DNA from: Actinomadura cremea
Lineage (GTDB): Bacteria; Actinomycetota; Actinomycetes; Streptosporangiales; Streptosporangiaceae
Direction: 5' to 3'
DNA length: 64,000 nt
Assembly (NCBI RefSeq): GCF_014648495.1
Contig: NZ_BMRF01000020.1
Span: forward strand, 1 to 64,000
The position numbers were made by a program, and so were the translations under genes. Below are positions 45,166-53,704 of this stretch, one piece after another. The stretch's first letter is position 1. The number at the start of each line of letters is the position of its first letter. The notes beneath the pieces were generated by a model. That model made no database searches. It was not told where the DNA came from and saw only the letters and a list, made by a program, of their open reading frames with translations.

Positions 45166-46332
45166 TCAGGTCCCCGCACGAGAGACCTCCCCGAAGGTGA
45201 CGAACCTGTCCTCGGCGAGTTCGGTGACGGCGGCGTCGACGACGTCCTCCAGCGAGCCGCCCTCGGCGCGGACGGCGCGCTGCCGCTCGTACGGGGCGCC
45301 GTGGTCGAGCACCTCGCCCGCGACCTTCAGCTCCTCCGCGCAGCCGAGCCGGTCGGCGACCGGCTCCAGCTCGCGGATCAGCTCGTACAGGTCGTCGCGG
45401 AGCGGGACGGTGTGCCCGCGGTCGTCGGTGATCACGATGGCGTCGAGCCCGTACCGGGTGGCGCGCCACTTGTTGTCCCGAACCACCCAGGCGGCCGGCC
45501 GCGGCAGCGTGTACCCGCGGTCGAGCTGCTGCTCGAACAGCGTGACGAGGCTCTGGCAGAGGGCCGCGGCCATGCCGACCTCGCGCAGGGTGGGGATGCC
45601 GTCGAACATCCGGATCTCGACGGTACCGAAGTCCGGGTGCGGGCGGACGTCCCACCAGACCTCCTTGATGCTCCGGATGGTCCCGGAACGCAACAGGGTG
45701 TCCATGTAATCCTCGAAGGCCGCCCAGTCGTCAAGCAAGTGGGGAGGACCGGCCGTCGGCAGCTGACCGAAGACGACGGCACGGCACGAGGCCAGGCCGG
45801 TGTCGCCGCCGCTCCAGAACGGGCTGGACGCGGTCAGCGCGAGGAAGTGCGGAAGGTAGGCGGACAGCGCGTTGACGATCGGGATCGCCTTGTCCACGTC
45901 GGAGATCCCGACGTGAACGTGCACCCCGAACGTCTGGATGCGGCGGGCGAGCCACTGCATCTCCTCGACGAGGTCGGCGTAGCGCTGCATCGGGGCCATG
46001 ACCGCGTCGCGCCAGTCGCTGATGGGGTGGGTGCCGGTGCAGGCCAGCGCGAGGCCGCGCTCGGCCGCCGCGGACCGCAGGGCGGTGATCGTGCCGGCCA
46101 GGTCGGCCTTGGCCTCTCCCACGGTGTGGCAGATGTCGGTCACGACCTCGACCGTGGACTCCATCAGCTCGTGCCGGATCCGGGGGTTGTCGCCGCCCTC
46201 GCTGAGCGTGGGCAGCGCGGCGAGCACACCGCGAGCGTCCTGCCGCAGGTGCCTCGTCTCCGCATCGACGAGCTGCAGCTCCCACTCGATACCGAGCGTA
46301 GCCCCGTTCGATGCGTTGAAGTCAATGGCCAC
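45166..46332 (-). CDS. YbdK-type carboxylate-amine ligase (GCS2 family)
   Basis: A 388-residue ATP-dependent ligase. GIEWELQLVDAETRHLRQDA is the N-terminal glutamate-binding motif, HELMESTVEVVTDICHTVGE and VHVHVGISDVDKAI form the ATP/Mg site, and EIRMFDGIPTL the third strand. Members join glutamate or another carboxylate to an amine; weak gamma-glutamyl-cysteine ligase activity is known for YbdK. GTG at 46332 follows GGAGG at ideal spacing; longer starts have no support. Its neighbour is an amidohydrolase, so the pair could make and break one amide. The promoter lies in the 416-bp gap upstream. Confidence 0.88.
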   Translation of the reverse strand: MAIDFNASNGATLGIEWELQLVDAETRHLRQDARGVLAALPTLSEGGDNPRIRHELMESTVEVVTDICHTVGEAKADLAGTITALRSAAAERGLALACTGTHPISDWRDAVMAPMQRYADLVEEMQWLARRIQTFGVHVHVGISDVDKAIPIVNALSAYLPHFLALTASSPFWSGGDTGLASCRAVVFGQLPTAGPPHLLDDWAAFEDYMDTLLRSGTIRSIKEVWWDVRPHPDFGTVEIRMFDGIPTLREVGMAAALCQSLVTLFEQQLDRGYTLPRPAAWVVRDNKWRATRYGLDAIVITDDRGHTVPLRDDLYELIRELEPVADRLGCAEELKVAGEVLDHGAPYERQRAVRAEGGSLEDVVDAAVTELAEDRFVTFGEVSRAGT

Positions 46333-46748
46333 GGCCAACCTCCGTCCACAATCGTTGCAGGTCGTTGCGTGGCACGTGGCGCAATTCAGCCAGCGGGTCC
46401 CTAAGCCTGGACAGACGCCGGTCCAGGTCACGTGTTCTCACCATGATGGCGCTCGCGTCCGCCGCCTCGCCGGACTCCATGCCCTTTGCCTGTCAATTGA
46501 CTCGTCCGGGCGACCGTCGCACGGGCCGAGGTCATCCTTTTCGGTCATCGATCCGGCCCACGGGACCATACGATCGGACTAGTCAACCCGTCCCAAATTC
46601 AGATTCGTGACGGACTGTAACCGATTCTAGTCGCCTCGGCTGTACCAAGAATCACCCTTCGTCCCTTCAGTCCCAAGTGTTGCAGGCTTGCTGCTTTCCG
46701 GCACGGGTACCCCTTCGCCGGATAGGTCGCCTAGTCTGCGGGGGAGTC
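46333..46748. other. 416-bp AT-richer intergenic region
   Basis: This divides the ligase (leftward) from the D,D-carboxypeptidase (rightward) and must hold both promoters. The 46490-46700 part is markedly less GC-rich than the average. A TTGACA on the minus strand (46491-46496) has no matching -10. TAGTCT at 46732-46737 is a plausible -10 for the carboxypeptidase, 11 bp before its ATG. No ORF with protein-like composition, tRNA or stable terminator was found; a small RNA cannot be ruled out. Confidence 0.4.
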
Positions 46749-48359
46749 ATGGGCGTTGGGGGCGATCGTGCTCCTGCGGAAGCGAGGAGCGTCGGGAGCG
46801 TGGACTCAGGACGATCGGACCGGACGGCGGACGCACGCTCGTCCACCGGCCAGGACCCGTCGGGACGCTCGCGGCGTCCGTACCGCGCGAACCCGCCCGG
46901 CCGTCCGGCCCGCGCGCAGCGGGCGGACCGGCGGGACGCCGGGGACCCGCGGACCGGCACCGGCCGGCGGGACGACCTCGGCCCGGGGGACGCCGGCGGC
47001 CCGCGGGCCGGCGACGCCGACGCCGACGCGGCGCCCCGGCCCGGCGAGCCCGCACGTCCCGCCGAGCCTCCGCGTCCCGTCCAGCCCGCGCGTCCGGACC
47101 GTCCCCCGCGCCCGGACGGCCCGCCCCGTCCCGACCGTCCCCCGCGCCGCGGGCACGCCCGGAGGCGCGCGCGGGTGCGGCGGGCCGCGACGGCGGTCGC
47201 GGTGCCGCTGACCGTGGCGGCGCTCGTGGCCCCGCCCGTCCCGGCGCGGGCGGCGCCCGGCCGTCCGGCGGCGGAGCGGACCCCCGCGCCCGGCGACCCG
47301 GTCGGCGGCCCGCGGCTCGCGGGCGGCGGAGTCGTGGTGAACAAGGCGCCGGGCGTCCCCGCACTGCCGAAGATCGACGCGGCGTCCTACCTGATCGCCG
47401 ACGGGACCACCGGCGATGTGCTGGCCGCCAAGGACGCGCACGGGCACCATCTCCCGGCGAGCACGATGAAGGTGCTGACCGCCGCGACGCTGGTCCCCCG
47501 CCTGGACGCCGACCGGCCCGTGCGTCCCTCGCAGACCGCGTGCGACGTCGAGGGGACCAAGGTCGGCCTCACGCCGAAGATGAAGTACAAGGTCTCGGAC
47601 CTGTTCTACTCGCTGCTGATGATGTCGGCGAACGACTCGGCGGTGGCGCTGGCGGAGGCCAACGGCGGGGTGAAGAAGACGCTCGCCGACATGAACGCCT
47701 ACGCGCGGAAGCTGAACGCGCTCGACACGGTGGCCGGGTCGACGAACGGGCTCGACAAGGACCTCGGCCTGGACGTCCGGACGCAGCACACCTCGGCGTA
47801 CGACCTGGTGCTGATCCTCCGGGAGGGCATGAAGAACGCCGACTTCCGCGAGTACATCTCCCAGATCGACCACGACTTCCCGGCGCCGCCCACGAAGAAG
47901 GAGCGCAAGCAGGGCAAGAAGGGCGGCTACCCGATCCACACGCACAACCGGCTGCTCGCGGGCGAGCGGCACGAGTACACGGGGATGCTCGGCGGGAAGA
48001 ACGGCTACACGATCGCCGCGAAGCAGACGTACGTCGCGGCCGCGCAACGGAACGGTCACACGATCTACATCTCGCTGATGGGCGCCGAGGTGCAGCCGTC
48101 CGAACTCGCCACGCAACTGCTCGACTGGGGGTTCGCGGCGCAGGGCAGGGCGCAGCCGGTCGGGAAGCTCGCCGAGCCGGTCGGCGCGCAGAAGAAGGCC
48201 GATCAGTCGGGCAGTCTCCTGCCGGACGCGCCCCTGGCCTCCGAGGACTCGTCGCGCACCTGGGTCGTGGTCGCGGGCGGCGCGGCGGGCGCCGTGCTGG
48301 CGGTCGGGACGCTGCTGCTGGTGCTGCGCCGCCGCAGGCGCGACGACCCGTTCCCGTAG
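46749..48359 (+). CDS. D-alanyl-D-alanine carboxypeptidase (penicillin-binding protein)
   Basis: A 536-residue class C/DacC-type low-molecular-mass PBP that trims pentapeptide stem peptides of peptidoglycan. Residues 1-140 are Arg/Pro/Asp-rich, disordered and probably cytoplasmic; a membrane anchor (about 143-165) follows. The catalytic domain has Ser238-x-x-Lys241 (ASTMK), S293-A-N295 and K417-N-G, the last replacing the usual KTG. A C-terminal helix (VVVAGGAAGAVLAVGTLLLV) and a basic tail close it. It shares its last 157 bp antisense with the YihY gene. Confidence 0.88.
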   Translation: MGVGGDRAPAEARSVGSVDSGRSDRTADARSSTGQDPSGRSRRPYRANPPGRPARAQRADRRDAGDPRTGTGRRDDLGPGDAGGPRAGDADADAAPRPGEPARPAEPPRPVQPARPDRPPRPDGPPRPDRPPRRGHARRRARVRRAATAVAVPLTVAALVAPPVPARAAPGRPAAERTPAPGDPVGGPRLAGGGVVVNKAPGVPALPKIDAASYLIADGTTGDVLAAKDAHGHHLPASTMKVLTAATLVPRLDADRPVRPSQTACDVEGTKVGLTPKMKYKVSDLFYSLLMMSANDSAVALAEANGGVKKTLADMNAYARKLNALDTVAGSTNGLDKDLGLDVRTQHTSAYDLVLILREGMKNADFREYISQIDHDFPAPPTKKERKQGKKGGYPIHTHNRLLAGERHEYTGMLGGKNGYTIAAKQTYVAAAQRNGHTIYISLMGAEVQPSELATQLLDWGFAAQGRAQPVGKLAEPVGAQKKADQSGSLLPDAPLASEDSSRTWVVVAGGAAGAVLAVGTLLLVLRRRRRDDPFP

Positions 48360-49411
48360 GGCGCGCCACCGGACCGTTCGCCGCCGGGCGGCTCGCCGTC
48401 GCCCGGCCCGCGCTCCTGCGCGGCCTCCGCGTCCTCCGCGGCCTCGGTCTTCGCCGCCTCCTCGGCCTCCTCGACCTCGTCGTACGCCTCCGCCTCGGCC
48501 TCGGCGGTGATGACGACGCTCCGGGTGGCGGTCCAGCCCGCCACGTACAGGACGAACCGGGACGCGACGTTCATCCACACCATCAGCCCGACGAGGACGG
48601 CGAAGGACGCGTAGACCGGGTTCTCGGTGGTGCGGCTGATCAGCAGGCCCGCGACCTGCTTGAGGACCTCGAAGCCGACCGCGCCGAACGCCGCGCCGCG
48701 CGCGATGCGCCGCCAGGGGGCGCGGGCGCCCGTCAGCCGGGTGAACAGCACGAGGAAGATCACGGTGTTGAACGCCATCGCGATGGCCAGCGACAGGAGC
48801 CGCAGCACGGTGCCGGCGCCGGTGACGTCCTGCAGGCCGAACCAGCCGAGGACGGTGCCGGTCGCCGACGTCGTGACCGTCGACACGGCCATGCCCGAGA
48901 TCAGCACGATGCCGAGCAGCACGAGCACGGCGACGTCCCACAGCCGCAGCAGGACGGGGTTGCCGCCGCCGTCCGGCTCGTTGCCCCACATGTCGCGCAG
49001 GGACTCGCGCAGGATCTGCACCCAGCCGAGCCCGGTGACCAGCAGGGCCGCGAGACCGAGGAGACCGACGGCGGTCTTCGACTCGGCAACCTGCTGCACC
49101 TGGAGCTCCTGCGACAGGCCGGGCAGCAGCGAGTTGATCGCGTCGACGAAGTAGCCGCGCACCTCGTCGCTGGCGCCGACCAGGTAGCCGAGCAGCGCGT
49201 ACGCCAGCGCCAGGAGCGGGAAGAAGGACAGGAAGCCGTAGCAGGTGAGGGCGGCGGCCAGCCTGTTGCCGCGCCGCTCCTGGTACCGGCCGAACGCGCG
49301 TACCTGGTGGTCCAGCCACGGGCGGCGCGCGCGCTGGCGGCGCAGCAGGTCTTTACCGTCGTTGAGGAGGGCCTCTCCCCACCTTTGCGCCCCGTTGATC
49401 GCCTGCCGCAT
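48203..49411 (-). CDS. YihY/virulence factor BrkB-family membrane protein
   Basis: A 402-residue membrane protein with six helices. The family core begins LAAALTCYGFLSFFPLLALAY and includes RESLRDMWGNEP; ARGAAFGAVGFEVLKQVAGL and VLVGLMVWMNVASRFVLYVA close it (about residue 285). The family was once called ribonuclease BN in error; its function is still unknown. The last 115 residues are charged and disordered, and the final 52 codons lie antisense within the carboxypeptidase gene, because no stop occurs earlier. Genes order with trpS as in other actinomycetes. Confidence 0.85.
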   Translation of the reverse strand: MRQAINGAQRWGEALLNDGKDLLRRQRARRPWLDHQVRAFGRYQERRGNRLAAALTCYGFLSFFPLLALAYALLGYLVGASDEVRGYFVDAINSLLPGLSQELQVQQVAESKTAVGLLGLAALLVTGLGWVQILRESLRDMWGNEPDGGGNPVLLRLWDVAVLVLLGIVLISGMAVSTVTTSATGTVLGWFGLQDVTGAGTVLRLLSLAIAMAFNTVIFLVLFTRLTGARAPWRRIARGAAFGAVGFEVLKQVAGLLISRTTENPVYASFAVLVGLMVWMNVASRFVLYVAGWTATRSVVITAEAEAEAYDEVEEAEEAAKTEAAEDAEAAQERGPGDGEPPGGERSGGAPYGNGSSRLRRRSTSSSVPTASTAPAAPPATTTQVRDESSEARGASGRRLPD

Positions 49412-49472
49412 ATGCGCAACGTACCCGTCCGTGCACGCTCGAAAGCGCGCGGGGACGGCCGGTGCCCGAACG

Positions 49473-50141
49473 TTACGGTGCGTCCGGGCCCTCGCGGCCG
49501 ATCACGGCGTCGCCGAAGACGTAGTCGCGCTGCGGGCGCCACACGCCGTCGCGTCCGTGCTCGTAGAGGGAGAAGCCCCAGACGTCGAAGTCGGCGCGGA
49601 ACCCGGCGAGGTCCTTGAACGCGCGGTCCATGACCTCGTCGGCGAGATGGTGCGCGATCGTCACGTGCGGGTGGTACGGGAAGGCGAGCGGACGCTCCAG
49701 GGGGCCGGACGAAACCCTCGTCTGCAGGCGTTCGCAGTCGCTGATCCCTTCGGCGACGGCCACGAACACGACCGGGGATACGGGTCGGAACGTTCCGCTG
49801 CCACGGAGCCGGATGACGAACGGAAGCTCGGTACGGGCGATCCCGCGCAGATGGGCGTCGATCATCCCGAGCGCCGCCGCGTCCACCTCCGTCGGCGGCA
49901 GCAGGGTGATGTGGGTGGGGATGGCGCCGGCGAGCGGGTCGCCGTAGGAGGCGCGCTGGGCCTGCAGCCAGGAGCCGAACGGCTCGGGGACGGGGACGGC
50001 GACGCCGATGGTGCGGGCCTCCGGCCGGGCGGGGACCGCCGCCATGCCGCCCACGAAGGTGTCCGAGACCGGCCGCTCCGCGGCGCGTCCCGCGGAGTCG
50101 GCGCCGCCCGGTCCGGCGGTCGGGGCCGGGTCAGCGGCCAC
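49473..50141 (-). CDS. 2'-5' RNA ligase-like phosphoesterase
   Basis: A 222-residue protein of the 2H phosphoesterase superfamily. The two HxT motifs that define the family are THITLLPP and HVTIAHHL, spaced as in ThpR/LigT enzymes, which open 2',3'-cyclic phosphates or join 2'-5' RNA. The start is uncertain: GTG at 50141 overlaps the trpS stop by 11 bp; the domain itself begins around [11 protein letters not shown], and ATG at 50045 is possible. It follows trpS directly and precedes the YihY gene by 61 bp. Confidence 0.83.
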   Translation of the reverse strand: MAADPAPTAGPGGADSAGRAAERPVSDTFVGGMAAVPARPEARTIGVAVPVPEPFGSWLQAQRASYGDPLAGAIPTHITLLPPTEVDAAALGMIDAHLRGIARTELPFVIRLRGSGTFRPVSPVVFVAVAEGISDCERLQTRVSSGPLERPLAFPYHPHVTIAHHLADEVMDRAFKDLAGFRADFDVWGFSLYEHGRDGVWRPQRDYVFGDAVIGREGPDAP

Positions 50142-51195
50142 GTCCCACGAATCCCACGCGTTCGCGCACGGTGTCCATCGTCCGGGCGGCGACCTTCGAG
50201 GCGCGCTCGGCGCCGAGCGCGAGGAGCCGGTCGAGTTCGGCCTCGTCGTCCAGCAGTCCGAGCGTGCGCTCCCGGATGGGGGTGAAGGTGTCGAGGACGA
50301 CCTGCGCGAGGTCCTTCTTGAACTGCCCGTAGCCCGAGTCGGCGTACCGCTTCTCCAGGTCGGGGATCGGGGTGCCCTCCAGCGCGGAGAAGATCCGCAG
50401 CAGGTTGGTGACGCCCGCCTTGTTCTCCTCGTCGTAGACGACGTCGGTGCCGGTGTCGGTGACCGCGCGCATGATCTTCTTGCGCATCGGGCCCGGCTCG
50501 TCGAGGACGTCGATGATCCCCTGCGGGGACGACGCCGACTTGCTCATCTTGGCGGTCGGCTCCTGCAGGTCGGTGATCTTCGCCGCGCCCTCGGGGATGA
50601 ACGCCTCCGGCGGGACGAACGTGTCGCCGAACCGGTGGTTGAAGCGGTTCGCGAGGGTGCGGGTCAGCTCCAGGTGCTGCCGCTGGTCCTCGCCGACGGG
50701 GACCCGCAGGACGCGCTCGCCGTCCCCGGGCTCGGGCGAGTACAGCAGGATGTCGGCGGCCTGCAGGACCGGGTAGGTGAACAGGCCCACGGTCGTGTTC
50801 GACTGGCCCTGCTTGGCGGACTTGTCCTTGAACTGGGTCATCCGGCCCGCCTCGCCGAACCCGGTGATGCAGCCGAGCACCCACGCCAGCTCGGCGTGCT
50901 CGGGCACCTGGCTCTGCACGAAAACGGTGGCGCGCTCCGGATCGACGCCCATCGCCAGCAGCTGCGCGGCGGCGACCTTGCTGCGGCGGCGCAGGACGGC
51001 CGGGTCGTGCTCGACGGTGATCGCGTGGAGGTCGACGACGCAGTAGAACGCCTCGTGCGTGTCCTGCATCGAGACCCACTGCCGCAGCGCGCCCAGGTAG
51101 TTGCCGAGATGGAACGAGTCGGCGGTGGGCTGGATACCCGACAGGACGCGGGGCGCCGCGGCGGGTGCGGTGGCGGGTTCGAAGGCTTCGGGCAT
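50131..51195 (-). CDS. trpS: Tryptophanyl-tRNA synthetase
   Basis: A 354-residue class I aminoacyl-tRNA synthetase that charges tRNA-Trp. The HIGH-like motif is [11 protein letters not shown], the KMSKS loop is [11 protein letters not shown], and [12 protein letters not shown] and the tryptophan-specific [14 protein letters not shown] loop are intact. The ATG at 51195 (or a GTG two codons earlier) lacks a good ribosome site. TATGAT at 51290-51295 on the minus strand could be its -10, giving a leader of about 85 bases. No T-box was recognised in that leader. Confidence 0.94.
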   Translation of the reverse strand: MPEAFEPATAPAAAPRVLSGIQPTADSFHLGNYLGALRQWVSMQDTHEAFYCVVDLHAITVEHDPAVLRRRSKVAAAQLLAMGVDPERATVFVQSQVPEHAELAWVLGCITGFGEAGRMTQFKDKSAKQGQSNTTVGLFTYPVLQAADILLYSPEPGDGERVLRVPVGEDQRQHLELTRTLANRFNHRFGDTFVPPEAFIPEGAAKITDLQEPTAKMSKSASSPQGIIDVLDEPGPMRKKIMRAVTDTGTDVVYDEENKAGVTNLLRIFSALEGTPIPDLEKRYADSGYGQFKKDLAQVVLDTFTPIRERTLGLLDDEAELDRLLALGAERASKVAARTMDTVRERVGFVGRGR

Positions 51196-51289
51196 GTGCA
51201 CGGACCGATTCTCTCAGGTGTCTGCGGAGGCGCCGCGAGCGGCGGCGCCGCTGACCGCCCGCGGGGACGTCGCCCCGCGCGTCCCACCC

Positions 51290-51345
51290 ATCATATTCGG
51301 CGTTCCGCGGGCCGGACGGTGCCCGCATCGGGGAGCGGATAGCCT
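51290..51345. promoter_or_regulatory. Divergent -10 elements for trpS and galE
   Basis: TATGAT on the minus strand (51290-51295) points to trpS, and TAGCCT on the plus strand (51340-51345) points to galE, whose GTG lies 50 bp on. Neither has a strong -35 box. Confidence 0.4.
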
Positions 51346-51395
51346 GGACGGCACCCCCGCAGCGTCGTCCCACCGTCACCTCGAGGAGGCCGTTC

Positions 51396-52352
51396 GTGAA
51401 GCTGCTCGTCACCGGAGGCGCCGGCTACATCGGCAGCGTCGTCTCCGCGCTGCTGCTGGAGGCGCGGCACGAGGTCGTCGTGCTCGACGACCTGTCCACC
51501 GGGCACGAGGACGCCGTCCCCGCCGGGGCCCGGCTGGTGCGGGGCACTTTGCGGGACACGGCCGCCGACGTGCTCGGCGGCGCCGGGTTCGACGCCGTGC
51601 TGCACTTCGCCGCCAAGTCCCTGGTCGGCGAGTCGGTGCAGAACCCGGCCCTGTACTGGGACAAGAACCTCGGCGAGTCCCTCGCCCTGCTGGACGCGAT
51701 GCGCGTCGCGGGCGTTCCCAAGATCGTGTTCTCCTCGACGGCCGCGACCTACGGGGAGCCGGAGTCGGCGCCGATCCTGGAGACCGACCCGACCCGTCCG
51801 ACGAACCCCTACGGCGCGTCCAAGCTCGCGATCGACACGGCGCTCGCCGAGTACGCCCGCCTGCACGGCCTCGGCGGGGTCTCGCTGCGCTACTTCAACG
51901 TCGCCGGGGCCTACGGGACGCTCGGCGAGCGGCACACCGTCGAGACGCACCTGATCCCGAACGTTTTGAAGGCGGCGGGCGGCGCGGACGGCGAGCCGGT
52001 GAAGATGTTCGGCGACGACTACCCGACCCCGGACGGCACCTGCGTCCGCGACTACATCCACGTGGCGGACCTCGGACGGGCGCACCTGCTGGCCCTCGAC
52101 GCCTGCGAGCCCGGCAGCCACAAGATCTACAACCTGGGCAGCGGCACCGGGAACTCGGTGCGGGAGGTCGTCGAGGTCTGCCGCGAGGTGACCGGCCGCG
52201 ACATCGCCGCCGAGGTCGCGCCGCGCCGCGCGGGCGACCCGGCGGTGCTCGTCGCGTCGTCCGACAAGATCCAGAGCGAGCTGGGCTGGAAGCCGGAGCA
52301 CGACCTGCGCGCCATGGTCGGCGACGCCTGGACCTTCCTCCGGTCCCGGTGA
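51396..52352 (+). CDS. galE: UDP-glucose 4-epimerase
   Basis: A 318-residue short-chain dehydrogenase-type epimerase converting UDP-galactose to UDP-glucose. NAD binding is by [28 protein letters not shown] provides the Ser/Thr, and [11 protein letters not shown] the YxxxK pair; [10 protein letters not shown] and [15 protein letters not shown] are standard. GAGGAGG precedes the GTG. Its stop overlaps the galK start (GTGA). The pair lacks galT in this window, so the middle Leloir step must be encoded elsewhere. Confidence 0.94.
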   Translation: MKLLVTGGAGYIGSVVSALLLEARHEVVVLDDLSTGHEDAVPAGARLVRGTLRDTAADVLGGAGFDAVLHFAAKSLVGESVQNPALYWDKNLGESLALLDAMRVAGVPKIVFSSTAATYGEPESAPILETDPTRPTNPYGASKLAIDTALAEYARLHGLGGVSLRYFNVAGAYGTLGERHTVETHLIPNVLKAAGGADGEPVKMFGDDYPTPDGTCVRDYIHVADLGRAHLLALDACEPGSHKIYNLGSGTGNSVREVVEVCREVTGRDIAAEVAPRRAGDPAVLVASSDKIQSELGWKPEHDLRAMVGDAWTFLRSR

Positions 52353-53518
52353 CCGCCGCGCCGGAGGCCGCACCGCTCGCGGCCGGGTTCGCGGCCGCGT
52401 ACGGGCGGGCGCCGGACGGCGTGTGGCGGGCGCCCGGCCGGGTCAACCTGATCGGCGAGCACACCGACTACAACGAGGGCTTCGTGCTGCCGTTCGCCCT
52501 GGCGCACGGGGTGTCGGTGGCGGCGGCGCGGCGCGACGACGGGATCGTCGAGGCCCGCTCCCTGCAGGTCCCCGGCGAGCCGGTGAGCGCGCCCGTGGAC
52601 GGCGGGCCGGTCGTCGCCGAGGGCTGGCCTCCGGAGCGGGCGTGGGCGGCGTACCCGGTCGGGGTCGCCCGGGTGCTGCGCGCCGCCCTCGGGACGGGCG
52701 GCGCCTCCCTGCTGATCGACGCCGACCTCCCCCGGGGCGCCGGACTGTCGTCGTCCGCCGCGCTGGAGTGCGCGACGGCCCTGGCGCTGTGCGACCTGCA
52801 CGGCGTCGACGCCAACCGGCGCGAGCTGGCCGCGCTGGCGCAGCGGGCGGAGAACGAGCAGGTCGGCGCCCCCTGCGGGATCATGGACCAGTCGGCGTCG
52901 CTGCTGTGCACGCCCGGGAACGCGCTGCTGCTCGACTGCCGCAGCGGCCTGTCCGGGCAGGTCCCCTACGCCCCCGGCGACGCGGGCCTCACCCTCCTGG
53001 TCGTCGACACCCGCGCGAGCCACGCGATCGGCGACGGCGACTACGGGCGGCGGCGCGCCGAGTGCGAGGAGGCGGCGGCACTGCTCGGCGTCCCCGCCCT
53101 GCGCGACGTCACCGACCTCGCGGGCGCGCTCCGGTCGCTGCCCGACCCGGTGCTGCGCCGCCGCGTCCAGCACGTCGTCACCGAGAACCACCGGGTCGAG
53201 GCCGCCGCCGGGCTGCTGCGCGCCGGGGCGGTCGCCGACCTGGGCGCGATGCTCAACGCCTCGCACCTGTCGCTGCGGGACCAGTTCGAGATCTCCTGGC
53301 CGCAGGCGGACACCGCCGTGGACGCGGCGCTGCGCGCGGGCGCCCGCGGCGGCCGGATGATCGGCGGCGGGTTCGGCGGCTCGGTGATCGTGCTCGCCGC
53401 CGCCGACCGCGCCGACCGGGTCCGCGACGCGATCACCGCCGCGTACGCCGAGCGCGGCTGGACGGCGCCCGCCTTCCTGGACGCCGTCCCGTCCGCCGGA
53501 GCCCACCGCGCCGCCTGA
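52349..53518 (+). CDS. galK: Galactokinase
   Basis: A 389-residue GHMP kinase that phosphorylates galactose at C1. [19 protein letters not shown] is the galactokinase signature, [14 protein letters not shown] the ATP loop, and [14 protein letters not shown] motif 3. Cys/Asp active-site residues lie in [19 protein letters not shown] at 52349 overlaps the galE stop. Its stop codon falls inside the first arm of an 88-bp tandem repeat whose hairpins probably end the transcript. Confidence 0.94.
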   Translation: MTAAPEAAPLAAGFAAAYGRAPDGVWRAPGRVNLIGEHTDYNEGFVLPFALAHGVSVAAARRDDGIVEARSLQVPGEPVSAPVDGGPVVAEGWPPERAWAAYPVGVARVLRAALGTGGASLLIDADLPRGAGLSSSAALECATALALCDLHGVDANRRELAALAQRAENEQVGAPCGIMDQSASLLCTPGNALLLDCRSGLSGQVPYAPGDAGLTLLVVDTRASHAIGDGDYGRRRAECEEAAALLGVPALRDVTDLAGALRSLPDPVLRRRVQHVVTENHRVEAAAGLLRAGAVADLGAMLNASHLSLRDQFEISWPQADTAVDAALRAGARGGRMIGGGFGGSVIVLAAADRADRVRDAITAAYAERGWTAPAFLDAVPSAGAHRAA

Positions 53519-53704
53519 CCGTCGACCGGAGCGGAGCGGAGGTCGACGGTCAGGCGGCCGCCCTTGCCGGGGGCGTGGGGGTCGCCCCCCACAATGAAAC
53601 GCCTGACCGTCGACCGGAGCGGAGCGGAGGTCGACGGTCAGGCGGCCGCCCTTGCCGGGGGCGTGGGGGTCGTCCCCCCACAATGGAACGCCTGACGGTC
53701 AGGG
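53512..53704. repeat. 88/89-bp tandem duplication with 16-bp hairpins
   Basis: Two nearly identical units (53513-53600 and 53601-53689) and the first 15 bases of a third separate galK from the convergent TPR gene. Each unit holds a perfect 16-bp stem, CGCCTGACCGTCGACC, with the 13-base loop GGAGCGGAGCGGA (arms 53512-53527/53541-53556 and 53600-53615/53629-53644). A second smaller G/C stem follows (GGGGGCGTGGGGGT then C-rich). The units differ by a one-base indel and a few substitutions. Both flanking stop codons lie in the repeat. Confidence 0.93.

Noticed and set aside
46491-46496. TTGACA on the minus strand as the ligase promoter
   Set aside because: No -10-like hexamer occurs at 16-19 bp, so the match is probably chance.
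51196-51295. T-box in the trpS leader
   Set aside because: The conserved T-box sequence and a Trp specifier hairpin were not found, although the leader is long.
53512-53704. Tandem hairpin repeats as a CRISPR array or insertion-sequence ends
   Set aside because: Units are 88 bp and contiguous with no variable spacers, and no transposase or target duplication is visible.
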